From Croceicoccus sp. (lineage in GTDB: Bacteria; Pseudomonadota; Alphaproteobacteria; Sphingomonadales; Sphingomonadaceae), in NCBI GenBank assembly GCA_029936705.1, contig JAPYSD010000067.1:1-10789 (forward strand): a stretch of 10,789 nucleotides of DNA, written 5' to 3'. The first letter of the stretch is position 1, and the number at the start of each line of letters is the position of its first letter. The translations under genes and the position numbers were made by a program. Shown piece by piece: positions 1-6,945 of this stretch. A model generated the notes under the pieces. That model had not been told where the DNA came from. It did no database searches and saw only the letters and a list, made by a program, of their open reading frames with translations.

Positions 1-1319
1 GTAATGAGGCCGCTGCGAACCGCCTCGACGATGGGGGCGGCATCTTCCAGACCGCCGAACTGGTCGACGCCCGCCGTCATCGCCTTGGCGATGCGCTGCG
101 CCTTGGTCAGGTCCTCGACCCCCCAGGATGTCGACACGCCTTGAAAGCTGGGGCGTGTCCCCTCGGGGAAGCCGTTCATGCAGATGTCGCCGCAATCCTC
201 GATGATGGCCCAGTCGGACAGGACCAACCCGTCGAAGCCCAGCTCGCCGCGCAGCACGCCGGTAATGACGTCGCGGTTGAAGGCCGCGCCGACCTGCTCG
301 GTTTCCCGGCCATCGAATTCGAGCCCGCGCAGGATGGAATAGGCGGGCATGACCCCGGCGGCGCCAGCATCGATCGCCCCCTCGAACGGGCGGATCTGCA
401 GCGCGAATTCATCGGCATCCACCTGCGAGAAGCGGCCGTAGCGATTATGCGCGTCGAGCCCGTCGACAGCGGCGCTGTACCCGGCGAAATGCTTGATGAC
501 CGCGGCGACGCCATTCGCCTGCAGCCCGTCGCCGCCGCCCTGCAGGCCGGTCACGAAGGCCGCCGCCATGCGCGCGGACAGTTCGGGATCGTCGCCATAG
601 GTCTCGAAAAAACGCGGCCAGCGCGGCTCGGTGGCAAGATCGATCTGCGGCCCCAGCAGCATCGAGATGCCGACCGCGCGCAGGTCCCGCCGGACGAGGT
701 CGGCCTGGCGCCGGACGAGGTCTTCGTCGCCCAGCGCCGCGAAGCCCGGCGAATTGGGCCACGCGCTGAACGAACCGCCTTCGAAGCTGGCGCCGACCAG
801 CCCGGTATAGCTGTGGCGCGAATTGCTTGAGATCGTGAGCGGAATGCCCAGCCGTCCGCTTTCGGCCACCGCCTGCGCCTCGTTGTTCGAACGAGCTAGC
901 GTGACGGCATCGGCGGATAGCCTGATGTTGAGGTGGGTCGCGTGCTGGGCCGCGATCGTCCGCCGCAGACCTTCCAGGTCATGGCCGGTCGCCTGCTGCC
1001 CGAATTCCGCGTTCGGGTTGAGGCCCGGCACGATCAGCTGCCCGGCCTTTTCCTCAAGCGTCATGCGCCCGATCAGGTCGGCGGCCCGGTCTTCGGGCGA
1101 AAGGCGCCAATCCTCGTAAGCGGTCAGCGATCCGTTGCGGTCGAGATCGCGGAAGCGAAGCCCGGCCACTTCGATGATCGGGATGGCACGCGTGGTCAGC
1201 TCGGGCTGGGCCGCGCCGCCTGTCGACGCCACGGGAGCGGTCTGCGTGACCGGAGCGCATGCCGACAAGGCCAGCGCCGCGATTGCCCCGTGCAGCATGG
1301 CTGCCTTGCGATCCATCAT
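1..1319 (-). CDS. GH3 family beta-glycosidase lipoprotein (5' part; C-terminus beyond left edge)
   Basis: The open frame runs from ATG at 1319 to the window edge: 439 codons, no stop, so the gene is partial. Residues 1-21 are a lipoprotein signal peptide with lipobox L-S-A-C (Cys21), suggesting a membrane-anchored periplasmic enzyme. Residues 58-69 form an EF-hand-like loop, DLDRNGSLTAYE, followed by DRAADLIGRMTLEEKAGQL, a typical start of the GH3 N-terminal TIM barrel. Further GH3 marks are EPRWPRFFETYGDDP (231-245), VIKHF (274-278) and LVLSDW (366-371), where Asp369 is the expected catalytic nucleophile. The family hydrolyses beta-glucosides, beta-xylosides or beta-glucan ends; the exact substrate cannot be told. 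The acid/base residue and C-terminal domain are outside the window. A purine-rich GGAAGAG lies just before the tandem ATG codons (1319 and 1316); either could be used. The gene lies 125 bp downstream of a TonB receptor on the same strand, so co-transcription is plausible. Confidence 0.93.
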   Translation of the reverse strand, partial: MMDRKAAMLHGAIAALALSACAPVTQTAPVASTGGAAQPELTTRAIPIIEVAGLRFRDLDRNGSLTAYEDWRLSPEDRAADLIGRMTLEEKAGQLIVPGLNPNAEFGQQATGHDLEGLRRTIAAQHATHLNIRLSADAVTLARSNNEAQAVAESGRLGIPLTISSNSRHSYTGLVGASFEGGSFSAWPNSPGFAALGDEDLVRRQADLVRRDLRAVGISMLLGPQIDLATEPRWPRFFETYGDDPELSARMAAAFVTGLQGGGDGLQANGVAAVIKHFAGYSAAVDGLDAHNRYGRFSQVDADEFALQIRPFEGAIDAGAAGVMPAYSILRGLEFDGRETEQVGAAFNRDVITGVLRGELGFDGLVLSDWAIIEDCGDICMNGFPEGTRPSFQGVSTSWGVEDLTKAQRIAKAMTAGVDQFGGLEDAAPIVEAVRSGLI

Positions 1320-1389
1320 CACTCTTCCGTTTCCCGCGGGGTCACGCCCGCACTGTCTGTTCCGGTATTCCCGGCACGAAAGGGCAGAC

Positions 1390-1423
1390 GCCCCCACGCG
1401 CGGATCGAACCGCGCGCGGGGGC
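1390..1423 (-). terminator. Strong GC stem-loop after the TonB receptor gene
   Basis: Two 14-nt arms (1390-1403 and 1410-1423) flank a 6-nt loop. On the minus-strand transcript the single mismatch becomes a G-U wobble, so the stem is fully paired, with UUCGAU in the loop; on the plus strand the same position is an A-C mismatch. The hairpin begins 21 nt after the receptor stop codon. No run of U follows it, so it may be a partial terminator or a 3'-end stabiliser that lets some transcription pass into the GH3 gene, rather than a complete intrinsic terminator. Confidence 0.6.
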
Positions 1424-1444
1424 ACCATGCCGCTTCCGGACCGC

Positions 1445-3859
1445 TTAGTACTGCGCGGTGATCGAGATGCCGACCGACCGGACCGCATCCAGGCCGAAGC
1501 GCTGGTTGTAGGTCAGGACGCCGTCATTGTTCTCACCCGAATCGGTGCCGATGGTGACGGGGATATGCTCGTTCGTGCAGTTCTTGCAGAACACGCTGGC
1601 CCGCACCCGGTCGTCGATGTTAACGCCGCCGCTGAAGCCGAAGGTATCGACCGCGCCGAAATCCGCGCCCGGAACGGCGTTGATCTGATAATTCACGCTG
1701 GAGCGGTGATACCAGTTGCCCTGGATGAACGGGATGATGTCGCCGCTCACCGGGAACTCGTAGATCGCCTGGACGGTCGCCGTCAGGTCGGGCGACAGCG
1801 GCAGGCTGTTGCCGCCGGCATCGAAGGTGCCGTCGACCGCGCAGGACGGATCGGGCTGGCCCAGGTAGCACTGCGCACCGGGGAAGCTGTCGAATTCCGC
1901 GTCCAGGAAGGTCGCCGAACCGTTGATGCTCAGCCCGTCGAACGGACGGGCGCCCAGCGAGACTTCCACGCCCTGCGTCGTCACCTTGGCCGCGTTCTGC
2001 ACGACATAGGTCAGCAGCTCCTGGTCGAAGGCCTGGACCTGGAAATCGTCGAACTTGGTGCGGAACGCCGACACGTTGAAGGTCACCGCGCCGTCGAGCA
2101 GCGTGGTCTTTACGCCGATCTCGAACGCGTCGGACGTCTCGGGGTCGATCGGCTGCACCTGCGCGACGCCATTGGCATCGGCGATCGCGGTGGTGTTGTA
2201 ACCCGGACCCTTGTAGCCGCGGCCATAGAAGCCATAGAGCATGATGTCGCGGGTCGGTTCGTACTGGCCGCCGACCTTCCAGCTGAAATTGGTGTTGTCG
2301 GTCTTGCCGGTATAGACGCCCGGCAGCACGCCCAGGTCGATGAACGCGTTGATCTGGCCCTGGTCGACTTCCAGCTCCACCTCGTCGCGGGTGACGCGGG
2401 CGCCGGCGAACACTTCCAGCCCGTCCGCCAATTCATAGGTCAGCTGGCCGAAGCCAGCATAGCTGGTGGTGTCTTGCGTCGCGAAATAGGAGCGGCCGAG
2501 GAAATAGTCGTTGCTGACCGAGCAATTGGGCGGACCGCCCGGCGCCACGTCCGCGCCGACGCAGAACGGGAAGTTCGGCAGCAGGAAGTTCGGGAAGCCG
2601 CCATTGCCGAACAGCGCATTGGTGGTGTCCAGCTTGGACTGGAAATAATACAGGCCGACCTGCCCGCTCAGCCGCTCGCCCGCGGGGAGCGACAGGCGAA
2701 GCTCGTTCGAGAACTGGTCGTAGGACGTGTCGGAATAGTTGGTGTTCACTTCGTCCGCGGGGATCGCGTCGACGTCCAGGTTCTGCTGCGTGTCGAAATA
2801 GCGCCATGCGAAAGTGTTCGACAGCTCGAAGCCCGAATCGAATTCGTAGCTGACGGTCGCCTGCGCGCCGCCGATGTCGGAATCGACGAAATAGCCGCCG
2901 TCGGCGGTGTTCAGGAAATTGTCGGGTCCGGGCGTCGCGCCGGCATCCAGGACAAGCTGCTCGCGCGCGCTTCCCTCGCCGAACTGCAGGAAGGTGTTGC
3001 CGAAGCGATTGAGTCCGGTCCGGATCCGGTTGTAATCGCCGATCACATAGACCGAGAGGCCGCTGTCGCCCTCGTAGAGATATTTCGCCTTTACCTGGAC
3101 GTTGCGGTTCGCATCATGGTTCTTGCGCTCCACGTTGTAGAACGGGATCGTGCCGCCCTGCAGCGGAGCGATGCGCGTGACGGGCGATTCCTGGTAGGCG
3201 TAAAGCGCATTCAGGCGCAGCGCCGAGTTTTCCGAGACGGGGATGTTCAGCACCTGCTTGGCGATGATGCCCGGCGCGTTGCGATCCGCACCCGGCGTGG
3301 CGCGGTTCGAGATTTCGAGGTCGATGCTGCCCGAAAACTCGCCGATCTGCGGCTGGACGGTCACGATGTTGAGCAGGCCCGCCGATGCGTTCTTGCCGAA
3401 CAGCAGGCCCTGCGACCCGTTCAGCACCTCGACCCGGGCGACGTCGTACAGCATGGGTACGCCGAGGTCGGGGCGGCCCAGGTTCACCTCGTCCAGGGCG
3501 AGCGCGACGCTGGTGTCGATCGTGCTGGCGAATGCGAGCGTGCCCACGCCGCGCACCGCGAAATTGTTGTCCGCGCCCACCTGAAGGCTGGGGGCGGCGG
3601 CGGCGATGCCGCTGAGGTCGTTGATCTGGCGCGATTCGAGCGTGTCCTGCCCCACGGCGGTCAGGCTGACCGGCACGTCCTGCAGGTTCTCGGCGCGGCG
3701 CTGCGCGGTGACGATGATGGTGCCGGCGGGCACGACTTCTTCGGCGGCCTGGCCGTCGGCGTCCTGCGCCAGGGCGGGCGCGGCCGCGGTGCCAACGGCC
3801 ATCGCGGCCGCGAAAAGCGCCAGGCGCGAAGCGGAATGTGCAAGATTTCTATCGGTCAC
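1445..3859 (-). CDS. TonB-dependent outer-membrane receptor (804 aa)
   Basis: Energised outer-membrane import channel of unknown substrate. Residues 1-31 are a signal peptide ending ALA, with cleavage probably before Gln32. A TonB-box-like segment GTIIVTAQRR is at about 46-55, then comes a plug domain with the motif VRGVGT and, further on, GSQGLLFGKNASAGLLNIVT, a variant of the usual G-QG-LFG-N-SAG-INIVT plug motif. The rest is a 22-strand-type beta barrel rich in aromatic strands, ending ITAQY with the terminal aromatic expected for BAM-dependent insertion. There is no N-terminal STN signalling domain. Cysteines come in close pairs in probable surface loops, and a CKNC motif (758-761) sits where many relatives have a KNL-type motif. 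The start is GTG at 3859, supported by GGAGAG (3867-3872) 7 nt upstream. It is probably the first gene of a pair with the GH3 lipoprotein, which hints at a glycoside ligand, but this is inference. Confidence 0.93.
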   Translation of the reverse strand: MTDRNLAHSASRLALFAAAMAVGTAAAPALAQDADGQAAEEVVPAGTIIVTAQRRAENLQDVPVSLTAVGQDTLESRQINDLSGIAAAAPSLQVGADNNFAVRGVGTLAFASTIDTSVALALDEVNLGRPDLGVPMLYDVARVEVLNGSQGLLFGKNASAGLLNIVTVQPQIGEFSGSIDLEISNRATPGADRNAPGIIAKQVLNIPVSENSALRLNALYAYQESPVTRIAPLQGGTIPFYNVERKNHDANRNVQVKAKYLYEGDSGLSVYVIGDYNRIRTGLNRFGNTFLQFGEGSAREQLVLDAGATPGPDNFLNTADGGYFVDSDIGGAQATVSYEFDSGFELSNTFAWRYFDTQQNLDVDAIPADEVNTNYSDTSYDQFSNELRLSLPAGERLSGQVGLYYFQSKLDTTNALFGNGGFPNFLLPNFPFCVGADVAPGGPPNCSVSNDYFLGRSYFATQDTTSYAGFGQLTYELADGLEVFAGARVTRDEVELEVDQGQINAFIDLGVLPGVYTGKTDNTNFSWKVGGQYEPTRDIMLYGFYGRGYKGPGYNTTAIADANGVAQVQPIDPETSDAFEIGVKTTLLDGAVTFNVSAFRTKFDDFQVQAFDQELLTYVVQNAAKVTTQGVEVSLGARPFDGLSINGSATFLDAEFDSFPGAQCYLGQPDPSCAVDGTFDAGGNSLPLSPDLTATVQAIYEFPVSGDIIPFIQGNWYHRSSVNYQINAVPGADFGAVDTFGFSGGVNIDDRVRASVFCKNCTNEHIPVTIGTDSGENNDGVLTYNQRFGLDAVRSVGISITAQY

Positions 3860-3866
3860 AGCTTAT

Positions 3867-3872
3867 CTCTCC
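3867..3872 (-). promoter_or_regulatory. Ribosome binding site fixing the GTG start of the first TonB receptor
   Basis: The minus strand reads GGAGAG, 7 nt before the GTG at 3859. There is no competing in-frame ATG with a good site, and starting here leaves a complete signal peptide. Confidence 0.7.
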
Positions 3873-3902
3873 CTGTGTGGCCTGAGCTGCCGTTCAGTTT
3901 CT

Positions 3903-3943
3903 ATCTGACCGGACAATTGAAATTGGCCTTACCGCATCTGACC
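3903..3943. repeat. Direct repeat ATCTGACC, two copies 33 bp apart
   Basis: ATCTGACC occurs at 3903-3910 and 3936-3943. Each copy is followed by an AATTG: after GGAC in the first copy and directly in the second. On the minus strand each therefore reads CAATTG, a short gap, then GGTCAGAT. The 33-bp period is about three helical turns, so the copies face the same side of the DNA. They lie 44-84 bp upstream of the minus-strand receptor start, where an activator or repressor would bind. The binding protein is unknown. Confidence 0.4.
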
Positions 3944-4043
3944 AATTGCTCAAAAATTATTTAGTTGATGGCTTTCGATAAGCAGAATTGATGGAAAGGT
4001 CGGGTCGCGCGGCAGGCGGCGTCCCTGACCGCCGTCCAAACCG

Positions 4044-4060
4044 GGCAGCGTCGCGCTGCC
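4044..4060. repeat. Perfect 7-3-7 inverted repeat upstream of the second TonB receptor
   Basis: GGCAGCG and CGCTGCC flank a TCG loop. No T-run follows on either strand and no gene ends nearby, so it is not an obvious terminator. It lies 16 bp from the GntR-like dyad at 4077 and could be a protein site or a leader hairpin for the minus-strand transcript. Confidence 0.35.
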
Positions 4061-4076
4061 AATTCTCTGCGTCGCC

Positions 4077-4092
4077 ATATTGTCAACAATCT
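4077..4092. promoter_or_regulatory. Putative GntR/FCD operator upstream of the second TonB receptor
   Basis: The sequence ATATTGTCAACAATCT has arms ATATTGT and ACAATCT around CA, with one mismatch between the arms. GntR regulators of the FadR/FCD type are known to bind dyads with GT and AC facing each other across a short spacer. Read against the minus strand of the site at 10258-10273, 14 of 16 bases match, including the uninterrupted core GTCAACAAT. The site ends about 100 bp before the receptor start, a sensible place for transcriptional control. The minus strand of this dyad also contains a perfect TTGACA, but without a good -10 box downstream. Confidence 0.5.
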
Positions 4093-4180
4093 CGCACACA
4101 AGATCGTTTGCGACTTTTTGGTTGTGCCGCGGGCCGTTTTGGCTTTCCCTTGCGGTCACCGGCACAGATCGGATGGATGT

Positions 4181-4186
4181 GGGGAG
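4181..4186 (+). promoter_or_regulatory. Ribosome binding site fixing the start of the second TonB receptor
   Basis: GGGGAG stands 7 nt before ATG at 4194. This decides the start: the frame is open upstream to a TTG at 4080, but that extension adds 38 residues ahead of a complete signal peptide and runs over the operator-like dyad. Confidence 0.75.
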
Positions 4187-4193
4187 TGAAGAA

Positions 4194-6911
4194 ATGACGA
4201 AGGCAAACTCGGCAGGTCTGGCAAATCTCATCGGCCATCTCGCGGTGGGCGTATCGTTGGCGGCGCTGATGTCGCCCGGACAGGCGATGGCGCAATCCGC
4301 CGAACAGGACTCCGATACTGGCGCAGCGGTGCAAGCGCTTCCATCCCCGACCGAGATCGTCGTGACCGGCAGCCGCGTCAGCAACGGCGCCCCGGTAGGC
4401 GCCACGGCCGTCGTGATCGGCCGGGACGAGATCACCGATTCCGGCGCGGTCACCATCGACCGCGTGATCAAGGAACTGCCCCAGAACTTCGATCTGGGCG
4501 TGTCCGAGAATTCGCGCGGCCAGGCGGGCGGTTCGGGCAATATCGTCTATGGCAACACCGTGAACCTGCGCGGCATCGGGCCCTATGCGACGCTGGTGCT
4601 GATCGACGGGCACCGCGTGGTGAACAACGGCCGCTCAACCGATCCGTCGGTCTTGCCGACACTGGGTGTCGAGCGGGTCGAGGTCGTCGCCAATGGCGCA
4701 TCGGCCATCTACGGTTCGGACGCGGTCGCGGGCGTGGTCAACCTGATCCCCCGCCGCAACCTCGACGGCGTGGAGGCATTTGCCCGTTACGGCACGTCCG
4801 AGGATGGCGCCTTCGACGAATGGTCCGCGGGCGCGGCGCTGGGCAAGGTATTCGATCGCGGCCAGGTCATGGTCGCCTATGAACATGTCTATCGCTCAAA
4901 CCTCAGCGGGGACGACCGCGATTTCTTCACCAGCGACCAGCGCGCGTTCGGCGGCAACGATTACCGCATCACCGGATGCGCGCCGGGCAACCTGACCTAT
5001 GACGGCAACACCTATGCGCTGCCGGACCGCTATACCCAGGCGAATGCGGGGGACATCACCGCGGGCACGCTCAACCTGTGCGACAGCAACCCGGGCCAGG
5101 ACCTGTTCCCGCAGCAGCAGTACAATTCGGTCAACGCGACCGGCAGCTACGAGCTGACCGACTGGCTGGAATTCACGGTCGACGGCTTCTATTCCAAGCG
5201 CAAGTTCCGCCGCCTTGGCCCCGTCATTAACACGCGGCTGACCGTGCCGTCGACCAACGCGTTCTTCGTGACGCCTCCCGGTTTCACCGGCGACAGCTAC
5301 ACGATCGACTACAGCTTCATCAACGACGTGCCGCCAACGCGGACCACGGGTTTCGCCGAAAGCTGGCAGGTCTCTCCCGCGCTGCAGGTGCAGCTGCCCT
5401 ACGACTGGCAGCTGAACACGCTGGTCAGCTATGGCGAGACAAGCGACTTTTCCGGTGGGTACGACGGGCTCAATCGCGGGGCGCTGACCGCCGCGCTGGC
5501 CAGCAGCGATCCCGAAACCGCGCTCGATCCCTATGGGCTGGGGCGCACGCGGCAATCCGTGCTGGACGGACTGTTCGACCAGATCTTCCTGGCCCCGACC
5601 AAGGGCGAGCTGACGTTCTATGAAGCATCCGCCAACGGCCCGCTGTTCGCGCTGCCCGGCGGCGACATCATGCTGGCCGCCGGTTACGAGCGGCAGGAGT
5701 TCACCGCCACGCTGGGCCTTGCACGCGGCGGTCCCGACACGCCGTTCAACTTCCGCGAGTTCGACCGCAAGGTCGACAGCGTCTATGGCGAAATGCTGAT
5801 CCCGATCTTCGGCGCGGGCAATGCGGTCCCCGGCTTCCGCGAGCTGAAGGTGACGGCAGCGGTCCGCTACGACAGCTATAGCGACGCGGGCAGCACGACC
5901 AATCCGCAGTTCGGCATCGACTGGCGGCCCATCGACATGCTGACCCTGCGCGGCAGCTATGGCACGTCGTTCCGCGCGCCCACGATCCCCGAGATCTACG
6001 GCAACAGCTCGGCCTTGTTCGGGCAGAGCTATCAGAACCCCGATGGCGGGGCTCCGCTGCTGGGCTTTGCGCAATCGGGTGCCAACCTGGACTTGGGACC
6101 GGAAACCGCGACGACTTGGTCGGTGGGCGCGGACCTCGACCCGCTGGACAATCTGCGGCTGTCGATCACCTATTTCGATGTCGCCTATGACAACCAGGTA
6201 TCGGCCAACCTGTCCAACCTCGCAATCCTGGCGTCAGAGGATCAATATGCCGGCACCGGCGTCATCCTGCGCGGGCAGGACGCGCGCGACCGGGTGCAGG
6301 CGCTGATCGACCAGGGCTATGCCGTGCTGAACCAGCCGATTCCGGGCGGCGACATCGACAACGTCAACCTGTTCATCGACGGGCGCAGCCTGAACTTGGG
6401 CAAGTCGATCACCCGCGGTATCGATTTCAACATGCGATACCTGCTGGACTTGGGCGCGAACGACCGCGTGACGGTGACCGCGTCGGGCACCTATCTGACC
6501 GATTACAAGGTCGCCGTCGCCCCCGCAGGCGATCTGCTGGACCAGCGCAACCTAATCTTCCAGCCCCTCAAGTTCAAGGCGCGGCTTGCGGCCAACTGGG
6601 ACCATGGCCCGATGTCGGTGCGCGCTGCCGCGACCCATGTGGGCGGTTATACCAATATCGCGGTCACCCCGTCGGAAAAGGTGGACTCTTTCACGCCGGT
6701 CGACCTGTCGGTGACCTGGCGCGTCGGGGAAAGCTTCCCCGCCGGGCCGATGGAAGGGCTCGAGCTGATCGGCGAGGTTCGCAATGTGTTCGACGCCGAC
6801 CCGCCCTATGTGAACGTCGCGCCCAGCGTGAACGGCAGCGGCGGCTATGACGCCAGCGCGGCCAATCCGATCGGGCGCCAGTTCGCGATCGGCGCGCGGA
6901 TCAGCTTCTGA
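4194..6911 (+). CDS. TonB-dependent outer-membrane receptor (905 aa)
   Basis: Outer-membrane active-transport channel; ligand unknown. With the ATG at 4194, residues 1-33 form a signal peptide ending AMA. A TonB box EIVVTG lies at 54-59. The plug domain follows, with NLRGIGPYATLVLIDGHRV and ASAIYGSDAVAGVVNLI, hallmark motifs of a receptor class very common in sphingomonads, Caulobacter and Xanthomonas. The remaining 700 or so residues are the barrel. Near the end, EVRNVFDADPPYVN is the usual penultimate-strand motif, and the protein ends GARISF with a terminal Phe as outer-membrane proteins need for assembly. There is no STN domain, so no direct sigma-factor signalling is expected. Two cysteines (in ITGCAPG and LNLCDSN) probably pair in a surface loop. 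The gene is divergent from the other receptor and convergent with lacI. The dyad at 4077-4092 suggests control by the GntR protein encoded near 10 kb. Size is normal for the class. Confidence 0.94.
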   Translation: MTKANSAGLANLIGHLAVGVSLAALMSPGQAMAQSAEQDSDTGAAVQALPSPTEIVVTGSRVSNGAPVGATAVVIGRDEITDSGAVTIDRVIKELPQNFDLGVSENSRGQAGGSGNIVYGNTVNLRGIGPYATLVLIDGHRVVNNGRSTDPSVLPTLGVERVEVVANGASAIYGSDAVAGVVNLIPRRNLDGVEAFARYGTSEDGAFDEWSAGAALGKVFDRGQVMVAYEHVYRSNLSGDDRDFFTSDQRAFGGNDYRITGCAPGNLTYDGNTYALPDRYTQANAGDITAGTLNLCDSNPGQDLFPQQQYNSVNATGSYELTDWLEFTVDGFYSKRKFRRLGPVINTRLTVPSTNAFFVTPPGFTGDSYTIDYSFINDVPPTRTTGFAESWQVSPALQVQLPYDWQLNTLVSYGETSDFSGGYDGLNRGALTAALASSDPETALDPYGLGRTRQSVLDGLFDQIFLAPTKGELTFYEASANGPLFALPGGDIMLAAGYERQEFTATLGLARGGPDTPFNFREFDRKVDSVYGEMLIPIFGAGNAVPGFRELKVTAAVRYDSYSDAGSTTNPQFGIDWRPIDMLTLRGSYGTSFRAPTIPEIYGNSSALFGQSYQNPDGGAPLLGFAQSGANLDLGPETATTWSVGADLDPLDNLRLSITYFDVAYDNQVSANLSNLAILASEDQYAGTGVILRGQDARDRVQALIDQGYAVLNQPIPGGDIDNVNLFIDGRSLNLGKSITRGIDFNMRYLLDLGANDRVTVTASGTYLTDYKVAVAPAGDLLDQRNLIFQPLKFKARLAANWDHGPMSVRAAATHVGGYTNIAVTPSEKVDSFTPVDLSVTWRVGESFPAGPMEGLELIGEVRNVFDADPPYVNVAPSVNGSGGYDASAANPIGRQFAIGARISF

Positions 6912-6917
6912 TCGGCT

Positions 6918-6942
6918 GGCGGCGGCCCCGCGGGTCGCCGCC
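6918..6942. terminator. Hairpin between the convergent receptor and lacI genes
   Basis: Arms GGCGGCG (6918-6924) and CGCCGCC (6936-6942) pair perfectly. The stem continues inward by a G-U and three G-C pairs to a CGC triloop, giving about 11 bp. It fills most of the 34-bp gap between the two facing stop codons, as expected of a shared bidirectional terminator. No clear U-tract follows on either side, so strength is uncertain. Confidence 0.55.
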
Positions 6943-6945
6943 GGT

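Larger units (their letters stand above)
3860..4193. other. Divergent regulatory region between two TonB receptor genes
   Basis: This 334-bp region holds no convincing gene. It is more AT-rich than the coding DNA around it, especially near 3950-3965. It contains the Shine-Dalgarno sites of both receptors, a 33-bp-spaced direct repeat near the minus-strand gene, a short hairpin-forming inverted repeat (4044-4060) and a GntR/FCD-like dyad (4077-4092) near the plus-strand gene. A second short direct repeat, TTGATGG, occurs at 3965-3971 and 3988-3994. Both receptor promoters must lie here; I could not find a convincing -35/-10 pair for either. Confidence 0.7.

Noticed and set aside
1259..3964. 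A 901-codon open frame on the plus strand
   Set aside because: It lies antisense to the first TonB receptor, is an Arg/Val/Glu/Ala-rich sequence without recognisable motifs, and arises from GC-rich codon bias. The opposite strand has signal peptide, plug motifs and a proper C-terminus.
4896..6074. A 392-codon open frame on the minus strand
   Set aside because: Antisense to the second TonB receptor, no ribosome site and no family motifs; a codon-bias shadow.
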